This document shows, in pieces, positions 1 through 11,316 of a stretch of DNA of 64,000 nt. The notes beneath the pieces were generated by a model. The model was not told the origin of the DNA, did not search any database, and saw nothing but the letters and a program-made list of their open reading frames with translations. The first letter of the stretch is position 1; each line of letters opens with the position of its first letter. Both the position numbers and the translations under genes were made by a program. This stretch comes from Endocalyx cinctus (lineage: Eukaryota > Ascomycota > Sordariomycetes > Amphisphaeriales > Apiosporaceae). The stretch is taken from assembly GCA_001600455.1 (NCBI GenBank), contig BCKC01000007.1, positions 3,536,019-3,600,018 on the forward strand, written 5' to 3'.

Positions 1-1462
1 TATATCATCAATCCATCTAGATTCATCTCGCACAAACCACCGCCCGACGAAGACGATGAGGCAGGTAGAGTTACCTTCAGCCCATCACCAGGTTTAGTCA
101 TGCGTGATGTCCCGCCGGGAGGCCACAGGCGCAGAATTTCCTTGATCACGGCAGTCGTGTAGGTCATTCGATGCACAAGTTCCTCTCCGCCAGGGCCCAA
201 AAGCCGGGCGCGGACAGATTTTGGATCGGAGTCGGGACCAAAAATATCATCTAATTCGTCGCGGACGGCTTGCAGTGCATGGGGTGTGCGCGACAGTTCG
301 TAAAATGTCCAGGCTATTGTCGTACTGGTCGTATCATGACCGGCAAAAAGAAATGTGCTTAGCTGGTCACACGTCATGTCTACTGTTTTTGGACTTAGGT
401 CCTCGATCTCCTGAAGACTCATTGAGAGGATGCTGCGAGACTTGGCAGCGTGCGCAAGCTCGGCGTATCGTTCGCGGACGATAGATTTGAGAGTGTTCCT
501 CACACGTCTCGCCAGACCTCTACGTCTCCATTCTAGCCGAGGGGTACACCACCAAGGTAGGGTGATCTGCTCGTCGGCATAAGTTTGTATGAGCTCATGG
601 AACACGTGCATGAAGTCCGTCGGCTCGGCACTTTGGGCGCCCTACTAGTGTTTCAGTGTAACATTCTCGCAAGAATCTAGGCTGAAAGGATCACAGACCA
701 TATCGATATCAAGAGCCACACGCCCGATGACATCGAAAGTTAGATTCGTAGCAAGTTCCTGAAGTGAAAACTGCGTTCCGGACCTAGCAAAACTATCGAG
801 GTGGTCGAGAAAGAGGGAGGATGTATCGAGGATGGAAGGAAGTAAGCTCAGGAGATGCTGAGGCGCAAAGCCAGGATTGAAGCGTTTACGAAGCGTCTTC
901 CAGATCTCGCCCTACAATTCCATGGGTGTAAGTATCATCACAAGTACCATCCCAAGGCTTATGTGAAGACAGTTCGGAATCAAGAGATACCTCACCTGAG
1001 AAGATGCAATGGACGTAGGCCCAGTCAAATGCTCCAGATGTTGCCAAGTCTGCGGTGCCTTGGGAGGACTGTGAGGGAAGCGACTGGAAGCCTTGACAAT
1101 CTGCTCTGCAACTTCATAGCTTCCTACGACGAGAAGGGGCGGGCTAATAGGCCGTAGGTCTATGAGCATGGCTGGCGGACGGCCCAAGGCCTCGTGCATG
1201 GATGCGATCGCCACATCTAGTCAGGTATTAATTATGAAAAGAGCCCGGGTGATATTCGTGGGCAAGAGGATGGCTAGTCACCTGGATGTGCTTTGGGAGG
1301 TGCGCGTTTGACAAACTCGTCTAGGATCTGGAGATGACCCAAGAGGGCCGAAGGGGGGAGTTGAGTAAAACGAGAAAATTGCTTCAGGCGTTTGTGGCGA
1401 ACCAAGGTGCAGATGTAAGGTACGAATAGCGCGACTACCGCCACAAGAATGTGCGTGAACAT
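1..1462 (-). CDS. Cytochrome P450 monooxygenase (3' end outside window)
   Basis: A microsomal haem monooxygenase, partial: the haem-binding Cys region lies beyond the left edge. Exons on the minus strand are 1462-1282, 1216-996, 911-699 and 641-1, and all phases agree. The start gives a hydrophobic N-terminal anchor (MFTHILVAVVALFVPYI). Visible motifs are a C-helix-like segment LRKRFNPGFAPQHL, the I-helix FAGHDTTS with the acid-Thr pair, and the K-helix EILRLWPP carrying ExxR. Reading straight through 642-698 meets two tandem TAG codons. Treating that stretch as a 57-nt intron (GTCTGT...TAG) gives DIDMGAQSAEPTDF, which fits the family better than the read-through. About 418 codons are visible. 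Substrate unknown. The intron at 642-698 has a weak donor, so a recent nonsense lesion is not excluded. Confidence 0.85.
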
Positions 1463-2620
1463 GTTTGAGGAGAGTTCAGGGTGAGTTTCTGAGCGCTGTC
1501 CACAACGAGCCTCACTCGGGATGTCGGTTCTTGATAGGCAGGTAGGTAAAAAGAGATGCTAGGACTTGCGAAAATACTCAGAAGATTCCCAGTACGTCGT
1601 CAAGGATGAAAATGAAGGCTATTACCAGTCCAAGGCTTGCAAAAAGATAGCGGGTGGTATTGGAGGCTTCTTGTGTTGTCTAGTGAATGATGTCTTTGAG
1701 GTTTTTTTCGAGAAAAAAAAAGAATATCGACAGTGCGCCTCCGTCTATCTTAGTAGCTTGCTTACTACAAATAGCAGGTAAGCAAATTGGCAATAGTTGG
1801 GCTTCTTGAGTTGTCAAGAAGCCGAACCCAAGGGTGAGGATTGGGGGAGCTGGGGGAGCGGGGAGGGGCTTGTGCTGAATCTACAGCGTGCTCTGCTTGG
1901 ATACCTGTAATAAATATGCATGTAACGCAATATAATTTACTTTGGATACACTCGGTGCACATATGGAGTCTTTGGTAACTTCAATATGCCACCCCTCCCC
2001 ACATATACTACAACCAGCATTAGACTGTAGGCCAGATTGGATCCCTGACCAGGCAATGCTGTGACGCTCACCGGTTGGTTCCGCTGATCTAAATATAGCC
2101 CTATCCTCGACAGTTCGGATGTCAATTGCCCCATTTTGGTAGATACCTGCTTCGGCACCTGTGCACTTAACTGAGACAGTCATTCGTGCGGGGTATTATT
2201 CTGACCACGTGGGGGCGATGAAAGTACTCTGTATATGGCTGGGTGACATTGAAGTTAGCTTGAGGCTTGTTGGTGGTGTCACTGGCTGTGCCCAATCAGC
2301 ACCAGCTATGGACGTCGGTGGAGGGATAACTAGAGGGTATACTATTTAGAGCACAAAGAAAGCAGAGTACTGGTGCGGCAAAGTAGCATAAAATGCAGAC
2401 GTATTTACTTAGGTGTAAATAAATTCCTCGTAATATCTCAGGGGAGCCTTCAGACTGTCACTGAATCATCTTTTCTTATTCACATTGCTCATCTCAAACG
2501 TTCTCTAGGTTCAAGAGTTTTCCAGGCTCTGTTCGGTGGTCACCCATCCGCCCTGAAATCTAAGCACTATTCCCTCTGTGTCTCCTCTTTGTTATTTGGT
2601 CACAAACCAGCAAACTCGCC
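1463..2620. other. Divergent intergenic spacer, P450 / 7TM gene
   Basis: About 1.2 kb between the start of the minus-strand P450 and the start of the plus-strand 7TM gene, so it should hold both promoters. Short open frames occur, but none has a recognisable domain. No repeat or RNA gene seen. Confidence 0.5.
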
Positions 2621-4306
2621 ATGGCCGACTTTTCTCAGTTGGGAAACCTCTCCCAGATCCCAGCCACACAGCCTCCTCCTGGCATAACGCCCAACTTCGT
2701 GAACCCTCCATCACTGGGGACGGTCTATCGGGTATCTGTGTACCTCTTCGTACCTTTATCGTTTCTATTTGTCGTCGTTCGGGTGTATGCTCGCTCGATA
2801 ATGATGAATAGACTTGGCACAGACGATGGTGCGTATTGCCCAATCATACTTGAAAACACTTTAATCACTTCCAATGTCCACGAGTCTAATACTAACGTGA
2901 CACTCTCTCAGTATTTGCTGTTTTGGGTGCAGTATGCTCCACATGCACAACTCTTAGTATTATTTTTGTATTCTAAGGAAACATTTAGTCCGCCATTATC
3001 TCCTACTCCGCCACTGTGATCAAGCGTAGGTACTCGGGATTGTGGCATAGTGTCGACACGTTCTGATAACATTTTGTCACAGTTGTGGACCATCCTCTAG
3101 GAAGACATCTATGGGATGTCCCTCTCAGCGATATCAGCGATTATTACCTCAAAGTCTGCATACCACTCTCCTTCCATCGCATGGGCTCCTGCTGACGCTC
3201 TCTAAACCAGCTGACGGCCATCGGACTTGCCCTGTTCTGTGTAGGAGCCATATTCTTCAAGCTGACCCTACTGACTCTTTATCTTCGTCTGTTCAATCCC
3301 GTGCGGTGGGCGTTCTTTATGATCTGCGCTGGTATGGCTGCTGTCATTAGTGTTTACGTTTCTGCTGTTATATTCATGCTGGATAAGTGCGTGCCACGCA
3401 ATGGTCAGACTTGGCAATATACAACATTCTACGGTTATTGCTCAACTGCACAGGACACCCTCTCGAAGGTCACCGAGATATTCGGCCTTATATCTGATAT
3501 TTACATTCTGCTGAGCCCCCTGTGGCTGATCTCGCATCTCACCATGACTCTGAAACAGAAGGCCGGTGTTTTGGCCATATTCCTAACCGGTCTTTTGTAC
3601 GTTGCTATCATCTTTTCATTCGGTACTCTTTCTTATGGTTCCCTGAGATACTGATGATTTTTCAAGGGGTATTGGTGCCTCTGCCGGGGGGCTGGCCACG
3701 CGCTATTTATGGGACCAAGCCGATGGGACTTGGGCCATAGTATATGACCTTGGGTAAGTAGGCTAGTTTGCTTGAATTCCACAGCCTCAAGCTCACTCCG
3801 TTGTTTATGATGCTTATATTGCACTTATGATCAGTATCATCGAATCGAACATTGGCCTTATCTGCGCTTGTATGCCTGTCGTGGTTCTACCCTTCAAGGC
3901 CGTCTTAAGCAACATGGTTGCCGCATGGAATACGGTCAAAACCTACTCCAGAAGACACAATCCTACATCGTCGGGCATTGGAAACACGAGCACCGATGTA
4001 GAACTTGCTGACGTAAAGGGGCAACATGATTATCTCCCACCAGCACAAAAGGGTACCGGCACTATTTCAGGCCTTCGCACTTTCATCCGCAAAGTAAACA
4101 GATCAGCTATCACATCTATGAAGTCCCCGGAATCCACAACAGTCACAACAGGCACCTTCGCGCCGCTGGAGTCAGTTGATGTGGATCCCGACTATCACAA
4201 GCAGCTGATGGCCATCCATCGCAATGACAGTGGGGGGCTAGCTGGCGGGACAGCGACACCCCAGGAAGACGACACAGATGGTACGCCGCGGCTGTCGAGG
4301 AACTAA
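2621..4306 (+). CDS. Pth11-like seven-transmembrane protein (fungal rhodopsin/SAT4-type domain)
   Basis: A predicted plasma-membrane protein with seven helices, of the large fungal family that includes Pth11-like receptors. Exons 2621-2828, 2912-2956, 3083-3153, 3211-3596, 3667-3753 and 3835-4306 join in phase to 422 residues. Family landmarks in order are an extracellular N-terminus rich in Pro, LGTDD at the start of a loop, GRHLWDVPLSD, FFKLTLLTLYLRLFNP, STAQDTLSKVTEIFGL followed by a hydrophobic helix, and ESNIGLICACMPVVVLPF. A hydrophilic cytoplasmic tail of about 140 residues follows. Family members include virulence-related receptors and many proteins of unknown ligand, so a sensory role is only inferred. 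The second intron (2957-3082) is the least certain, because two other stop-free junctions are conceivable there. Confidence 0.85.
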
Positions 4307-4599
4307 TAGACAAGGTAGAAGACGACGACGAAGATTTGCAGAAGAAAAACTTGTGTATATCCTTGTTGGTATCCACGGTTTTGATGGTGAAAGGTAGTTG
4401 AATTCCTAGGGTTTGAAGGTTTTTTGAAGTCATTTTGGATTGTATGAGTGGATACGGGTTTTATCTTGGAGATGATAGTGGTGGGAAAGACTTCATAGGG
4501 ACATAGGCTGGGGGAGATCCCTTTTTATTTTTCTTTAAAGCAACTTATTTCCTTAGGTTTTATTATATAATTTAACGTCACTGATTGCCTGAGTTTACT

Positions 4600-4876
4600 C
4601 AAGTTCTCCTTGTGCACAAGCACAGGACAAAGGCGAGCTCACAGAGTGGGATCGGGAAACAGGAAATACCGGGACCACCCTCAACCGGCGGAGGGACACT
4701 GGTGGGAAGGTCGGAATACCGACAGATGCCGCGAGGCTAGACATGTTGGACGCTGGTGATGCCATTGGGGGAGGGGCGGTATAGGGTGGCAGCGCCAGGG
4801 GCTCAGCACACCCACCCCCAATGCCCTTCGGGAGGCTCGCTTGGAGCATGTAAATAGCTTCTAGCCTAGGTGAAAT

Positions 4877-4960
<84 letters not shown>
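4600..4960 (+). repeat. Possible 5'-truncated retroelement tail ending in (ACT)n
   Basis: Roughly 260 bp of clearly GC-rich sequence sits in AT-rich surroundings and runs directly into about 27 copies of ACT (4878-4960). A GC-rich block with a simple-repeat 3' tail is the usual look of a 5'-truncated non-LTR (LINE/Tad-like) insertion. No reverse-transcriptase sequence is visible, so this is only inferred. The microsatellite itself is certain. Confidence 0.4.
4878..4960 (+). repeat. (ACT)n microsatellite, about 27 units
   Basis: Perfect trinucleotide array of ACT/TAC, 83 bp, beginning after TGAAATT and ending at CGTTATTT. Confidence 0.97.
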
Positions 4961-6135
4961 GTTATTTACTTTTCCAAGATGGCCAAGGCTTAAGCTGCAT
5001 GTAGTAGTGACAGCCTACCCCTGTTCGGTGCGCTGTCAATGTGTTGAGATACGGAGTTATGAGGGTAAAAGAGTTGGTATTCTGTGTTGAGATAAATTTG
5101 AGACCTTGTTCCTGCAGACTCAAGCTTACTCCAGAGGGGGAAGCTTGGGTCTTATATACATGAGCGGGTACTGTCAGGATGTGGCTGTCCTTAGCCACAG
5201 CTCTGTCAATATAATGATCAACAAATAAGCACATGGACAATTGCCTTTTACAGGCAATGACATGCCTGAAAAATTGGACTTTTTTTTTTCCCTCATTACA
5301 CGCATGGAGCCCTTCGGGCTAAAGCGTGGTACGTAAACTACACATACGTACAAAGAAAGTCTTTTAGTGATTCATTTCATTTTCCGTATAATCCTTCTTC
5401 TTGTTCTAGTACCTTTTGCTTTCATAATAGTCCTGATTCGTTGGAAAGTGCCCACTCTCTTGTACATATTTCTGTAGCTTGGAGGAAGTCCAGAAGGGCC
5501 TCCTTTCCCAAGGTCGTACCGAAAAGCACCTGAAGAGAGAGTTGTTGCGGCGTCTGACTCTGTACTGGTACGAGTCCGTAACAGTACGGCCTGGAACCGG
5601 TACGTATTATGACGCCGTACCGGTACAATCCCGACCGGTACGAGATCGAACCAGCACGATAAACATACTTACATATGATATATGTAATGGTACGGTATAG
5701 TTCTTGTAGGTAGTGGCATCCAACTTATTTGAGCTTACCACCCCAAGACCCTACGCGACGGCTAAATGAAAATATTCTGACCGTCTTTACCATCGGGATT
5801 TAAATATTGCATTGCGTAGCCGAATCGGCCTTTGAAACTATATGCGTCTTTTTGGTATGTTGTGCCCGAAGCTTCGAGACGGAGAAATAAGGTATCTTTA
5901 TATCCTCCTTGGTCTTTTCGATAATCGCTGTACACTTTCTTTCCCGTGTTTACCTCGAGATGTTTACATTTATATTACTAATTCGCTGGGTCTTTGAAGC
6001 GGCCTGTTTACGGAAGTTGGCATGGATGTACTCATAGGCCCCGATAATAACTTCACCACCGTCCTTCGGGACATAAATATACTGTACGATCTAGACATAG
6101 TTACTTAGCGGTATCACTACAAACCTTACAAAGTC

Positions 6136-6936
6136 CAGAGGTGACACTGGGAAAAAATTAAAATTCCATTACGTATACAGCAGGGGTGTATGTTGAAAAT
6201 TAAGACACAGTATAGGGATTTCTTTTTCAAAAGGATTTATCTAAGAAGTACTTTTCCACTTAATTACCTAGTAAAAGTACTTAATAATATAAAAATTAAA
6301 AATATATTATCTTTATTTTTGATAGATACAGAGTACATATCTTAGTTATATAAATTTTACGTAATTATTACATAATAATAAAATAATTGTAACTATAGCG
6401 CATTTACCACTATAATTATAGCGTACTTACCACTATAGTTACAGCGTACTCACCACTATATTTACATACAATGTATTTACCATTATACTTATAGCATACT
6501 TATTATATACTTACAGCATACTTATTACTATAATTACAGCGTATACATCGCTATATTTACAGACTACTTACTATCACCATACATGCTGTCGCATACTATC
6601 GCATTTATATACCATCGCATATACCATCGTATATATCATTATTATATATAGCTGTAAATGTAAAAAATATATATATAATGATATATATGGTGGTAAGTAA
6701 GTATAGTGGTAAGTACGCTGTAAGTATAGCTGTATATATCTATATAAGCTTATCGATAAGGGAGATATGACTTCGTTGGATAATAAATCTCCTTTTACTG
6801 TGCATATATATGATTTATTCATACTTTATGCATTTAGACGGTATACTATATTTGGCTAACCGTACCTCAGGCAGCTCAGGGTGCTTATAGGTCGAAAACT
6901 GGAGAACATTTTAATATTTTCCCAGTGTCACCTCTG
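6136..6936. mobile_element. 801-bp non-autonomous DNA element with 29-bp TIRs
   Basis: The left end CAGAGGTGACACTGGGAAAA followed by an A/T-rich ATTAAAAT tail recurs as its inverted complement at 6908-6936, with one mismatch in about 29 bases. The interior is very AT-rich, lacks coding potential and is made of tandem repeats. The end CAGAG fits the loose YARNG rule of hAT termini, but I find no matching 8-bp flanking duplication (ACAAAGTC against CCTTCCCT). The superfamily is therefore unproven, and the flanks may have decayed. Confidence 0.65.
6385..6735. repeat. Degenerate tandem repeats of about 23 bp inside the TIR element
   Basis: From about 6390 to 6575 a unit like ACCACTATAATTATAGCGTA is repeated with variation about eight times at a spacing of 22-24 bp. 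After a run of shorter ATACCATCGC-type units, an inverted copy of the same unit appears near 6685-6735 (GTGGTAAGTACGCTGTAAG). This gives the element a large imperfect hairpin-like layout. Confidence 0.7.
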
Positions 6937-7310
6937 CCTTCCCTACTCTGGCCTTCCGTAATACACTACGGAGTACGAAGTACTAACTGGATATATCCAC
7001 AAAATTCAGGTATTGATTACTACTTCATTATTACCTAAGTTTATTGACCCTTCAAACTGTGATATGTCATAAAACATTCTACCCGGAAAGCTGTTTAAAT
7101 CGTCAACCTTCCCGAGGTCTTTTCTACCTACTACCCGTGATCGTATTAAATATTGTATGTCTGTATTACTTTGATTTCCGTACTCATTTCTTTCTCTTCG
7201 AGCTTCATACCCCCTTTAGAGATTAAAATTTTCTCTACTTTCACCTGTACTCTGTCTTCTTTTCTTTTCCCTTCGAACGCTTTTTTCTTCTTCTTTTCTT
7301 TAATTAGGGG

Positions 7311-7330
7311 AGAGAGAGAGAGAGAGAGAG
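7311..7330 (+). repeat. (AG)n run
   Basis: Simple AG dinucleotide repeat about 330 bp upstream of the VAP start codon, in the purine/pyrimidine-rich leader region. Confidence 0.9.
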
Positions 7331-7663
7331 AAAAAAAGCAGTATTTTATATCGTAAGCGGGAAATATTTTATTCCTTTCTTCATTAAACTTGATATTTCT
7401 TCCCTTTTCGTCAATTTCCGAAAGAGAGCTCTCTCCCTTACTTTTAAAATTACCGCTACCGACTTTGCAACTACACCACTATTCTTTAATCGTAAATAAA
7501 TGTTAATCAGCCCACTCGAGCAGATACGGTAAATCGCGATAACCTTGATAAGATATAATAGAATATAAAATACAGCAAAACAAAACACGCCCGTTATTCC
7601 TGTTCCGCCAACGCCATCTACCAACTTCCATATCCCGTACGACGAAAGCTAGATATCTTCAAC

Positions 7664-8960
7664 ATGTCCGTCGAGATTGAGCCCCAGGAACTTGGCTTCC
7701 ATCGTATGTTACATCAACCGAACTCCCTTCTTTATCCGACCTCGCGTAGTGGCGTATGCGAAGAGAACGTTTACTAAGAGGTGTCGTAACAGGGCCGTTT
7801 ACCGTCGAGGTTACCGAGGCCTTGAAGATTAAAAATCCGAATACTCAGCCCATCGCGTTCAAGGTATGTTGTCGATTACATATCACTCGCAATTCATCCT
7901 TGCCGAAGACGAACTAATAATATCTTTAAGGTCAAAACCACCGCGCCCAAGCAGTATGCTACTCCTCTTCTACGATCGTCGCAACAATTTCGAGCTTCGG
8001 TCCACTGATAAATATGACTTGATTAGGTACTGCGTGAGACCTAACTCCGGCCGCGTCGAGCCGGGAAAGGAAGTCGAAGTGGCAGGTGCGCTAGAATCCC
8101 GTTTTTGTTTGCGCTTCCGTTGCTAACTACCGCGACAGTTATCCTTCAGGCTATGAAACAGGAACCGGCCCCAGATACGAAATGCCGCGATAAATTTTTA
8201 GTCCAGGCCGTAACCATTACCAGCGATAAAGAATTTGCCAACCTGGCCTCCATTGTAAGATATCCATCATCTTATTAGTTCTCTCTCTCTCTCTCTCTCT
8301 CTCCCTCCCCCCTTTCTTTTGGGTTTAGTGCATTATAAAGCCAAACTAACAACTCGTAACCAGTGGGATGACGTTGATAGGTCATCGATCCAGGAGAGGA
8401 AAATTCGCGTGTCTTTCCTACCCCCCGCCGGCTCTGGGGCCACCTCGGCAGCAAACCACCTCGCAACACCGAATAAAGCTACCACTGCAAACGGCGTACG
8501 TCCCTTGTGCTTCATGCGACCCGCCAATTTACTAAGCACGCAAGATATTGACTTTTACATATAGAATGATGCAACACCCGATGTCGCCCCACCGGCTTAT
8601 TCTTCACCGAGCGATTACGTGGGCGGAAAACCGGAGCCAAAGTCGTCGATGGAGGATATCAGTAAGGATGAGTCTGCATCCCCCGCGGCGGCCGCGCCTA
8701 TAGTTGTCTCGAAGAACACGGAGCCGAGCGTCGACGAACTTAAGCAGCAATTAGTACAGGCGGAGAAGATGATCTCGCAAATGAAGAAGGAGCAGGGAGG
8801 CTTAAGACAGCGCAAGGCAGCAGGAGAGTCGGAAAGCGGATCAGCCTCGAAACCGGCCGAGATGTCACAGCAGGTCCGATCCGGAACCGAGGGCGTCCCG
8901 GTTCACATCACGGCGGTTCTGTGTCTGCTAAGTTTCTTGCTTGCTTACCTCTTCTTTTAG
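7664..8960 (+). CDS. scs2: VAP/Scs2-type ER membrane contact-site protein (MSP domain)
   Basis: A tail-anchored ER protein that binds FFAT motifs and links the ER to the plasma membrane and to lipid-transfer proteins; this role is known for the family. Seven exons (7664-7703, 7793-7863, 7931-7953, 8027-8085, 8139-8254, 8364-8495, 8565-8960) close to 278 residues with all phases matching. The MSP domain covers about residues 1-130, with landmarks FTVEVTEALKIKNPN, KVKTTAPKQYCVRPNSGRV and VILQAMKQEP. A Pro/Ser/Ala-rich linker follows, then a coiled coil (VDELKQQLVQAEKMISQMKK) and a C-terminal membrane tail ending LLSFLLAYLFF. The fifth intron carries a pure CT run near 8281-8302. The start was chosen because MSVEIEPQEL begins the MSP domain exactly as in the family. 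Confidence 0.95.
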
Positions 8961-10005
8961 GTTGCGTTGAGGATGATCTTGCAGATCTCCGTGTCGATGT
9001 GCCAAAAGGATACGTAAGCAGAACGTACCTTGCTTCTCTTTCTCCTATCACGATGATGGACTTTAACTATATAACCGTCGGATATTTTTTTTAACGGGTG
9101 CAATGATGGAAGAGCGCCCAAAAAAGAAAAAAAAAAGATTCGATTTGGGCCTGGGTAGGAGGAGAGGAAACTATTAATAGACGGGAAAAAGGTAGAGGAA
9201 GAAGAATTGTGCTGCGAAAGAGTAAAGGTATATACTCATATTATATCCAGCCTCTGTTTTCCATATCAAATTCTTCCTCGAAATGAGTACCAGCGAGAAG
9301 GACCTTTTTTTTTCCAACACAGCCAACACCAACAGACAAGATTAAATAACCCTCTTTTTTTATAATTATATACCTGCTCAACGAAGCGTACTTATTTTAC
9401 TTATACTATCCCACCAACTTTCAAGAGAGTTTGCTTTTTTTGTTTTTCTTTTTTCCCCCCTTTTATATAGTATTCTCCAACCCATTGTGATTTGCGTGGG
9501 ACAAGGGGGAAAGGGGGAAAGGGGGAGGGGCGGGAGTGGAAGAGATATTCATTAGCTAGGAGACAGAAATTTTATTCTATATGTATATGTATACGCGTTA
9601 GTTTAAGGAGAGGGTGGAATTGTTTTCCAAGAAAGAAAGAAAAAGTGTAAATTTATTGTTTCCGTTCAAGTGTATATCGGGTTTTTAACTGTTCAGTATG
9701 ATGATAGTAGGTCTTCTCAATAAGTTCTTATATATGATTTCAAAGACCAAGTATCGATATAATATGCAAAATTTGAGAGAAGATCTGTCTGTCTTCCTTC
9801 GCGTCTATTTTCCTCTCCCCCTTATTAAACTCTCGCCTCGAGCCCCTTTTTCTTTTTCGATATACGCCTTTTCGGGAGATTTTCATGTTCTTTTATAAAC
9901 CACCCACGAATTTTCGATTTTCTAAATTAAATATGATAGAATAAAATGAAATATAGAAATTTTTGATTTCGTCTTGGCCACACTTTTATTTATATTTTAT
10001 ATATC
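8961..10005. other. Convergent intergenic spacer
   Basis: About 1 kb between two convergent 3' ends (VAP and desaturase). It is rich in poly-A, poly-T and G runs and serves presumably as 3' UTR/terminator DNA. No gene seen. Confidence 0.5.
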
Positions 10006-11316
10006 TCACCTAACTTCGAGCTCATCTTCCTTCCAGCCGGCCTGTGGCGCCACCTCGGCGGTCTGCTTCTTCCCGCTACCGCCACCGACTAGTCTTCCGC
10101 CCTCCTTACGCTTGACCCGACACCTCACGCCGACATTCTCGTCGAGGATGAACTGCCAGATGACGTAGATCCAGCTCTGGTGACGGGGCAGGTCGTCGTA
10201 AAACTCTTTCGCGACGGCGTTCAGCTTGGGCAGGCGGGTCCAGGGCACGGCGGGGAAGTCGTGGTGCTCGTTGTGGAGGCCGACGTTGTACGTGAGGAAG
10301 TTCAAGGGGCCGTAGTACGAGTAGGTCTCGGGGATGGGCACGCGGTTGTCCGGGTCGGCCTGGGTGGGCGTCACCGTCTCGAAGACGTAGTGCTCGGCGA
10401 TGAAGTGGCCGGCCAAGGGGTGCAGGCTTCCGGCGAGGAAGGAGGACAGCAGGAAGTACAGGAGGGCGCGCGATCCCAGGGTGCGCAGGACGAGGACGTC
10501 GAAGAGGACCTGCACGGCGACGTTCAGGGCGGATACCCAGGTGAAGGGGACCTGGTAGATGGCCATGGGTCGCAGGGCGTAGAAGAAGATCTGAAAGGTG
10601 CAGAAGAAGGCCTTGCCGAGGACGGAGTCGAAGAGGGCGACCTCGACGGCGGTGGGCAGGTCGACGTCGAGGCCGTCGACGCCGAGGGACTTGTGGTGGG
10701 TCAGGTGGTAAGGCCGGAACGAGGCGCTGTAGGGGACGCCGATGGGCAGGTTCGCGACCATGGCGAGGAGCCGGTTCGCCGTCGCGGATCGGAACGCCAG
10801 GTTGTGGCTGATCTCGTGAATGGCGAGGAACAGGTTCTGGTTCGCCGTCGCCCCTACCGCGTACGCCAGCGCCCAGTACCGCCACGAGAAGAAGGGCGCG
10901 TCGCGCAGGATCCACGCACAGGCTACCTGGATGCCGACTACCAGGAGCACGACGTATTTTGTTAGAGGTTCCGGGCCGCAGAGCTTGGTTACCTGGTAAA
11001 AAAAAAAGAAGAATTGTGGGTTAGTAAAGATTCAAAAACGTAGGTGCGTGGATAGACAGGAAGGGCATTGTTTTATGCCAAAACATACTTCAGGATGTGC
11101 CTTGAGAATAGCTAAGCGTCTCGTCCGATGGGGTTCCTCGGTATAGGTCCAGTAGAAATCTTTATATTTGGCCTCGATGGGATCACGCTCCAACGATTGA
11201 TCGTCCTTGCTCTTACCGTTCCCCCCTTTACCACCGCCATTGACCCGAATCGTCTTGTTCTTCTTTTCGTTTACGTCGGGGAGGGTGGTAATCGTTTTGG
11301 CGGATGAAGGTGCCAT
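10006..11316 (-). CDS. dsd1: Sphingolipid delta(4)-desaturase
   Basis: An ER membrane di-iron desaturase that introduces the 4,5-trans double bond into dihydroceramide during glucosylceramide synthesis. Exon 1 is 11316-11089 and exon 2 is 10992-10006, joined in phase 0 to 404 residues. The three histidine boxes of the DES family are present: HEISH at about 135-139, HLTHH at about 172-176 and HNEHHDFP at about 316-323. DPIEAKYKDFYWTYTEEPH precedes the membrane part, as in DES1 proteins. The N-terminus is lysine- and glycine-rich, and the C-terminal tail is basic and then acidic. The minus-strand coding part is notably GC-rich compared with its flanks, which produces long spurious frames on both strands; the histidine boxes settle the frame. 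Confidence 0.95.

Larger units (their letters stand above)
4307..7663. other. Long gene-free spacer with repeats
   Basis: About 3.4 kb with no supported gene. It contains a GC-rich patch (about 4600-4865) running into an (ACT)n array, a stretch with repeated GTACCGG-like words near 5560-5650, the TIR-bounded AT-rich element at 6136-6936, and an AG run just before the VAP gene. The promoter of the VAP gene must lie at its right end. Confidence 0.6.

Noticed and set aside
1..1462. P450 at the left edge as a pseudogene because of TAG TAG
   Set aside because: A 57-nt intron at 642-698 removes both stops, keeps phase and gives a family-like sequence; all other exons are clean.
10106..10965. Long open frames on both strands overlapping the desaturase
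   Set aside because: They are Arg/Pro- or Gly/Val/Glu-rich shadows of a GC-rich gene; the histidine boxes fix the true frame.
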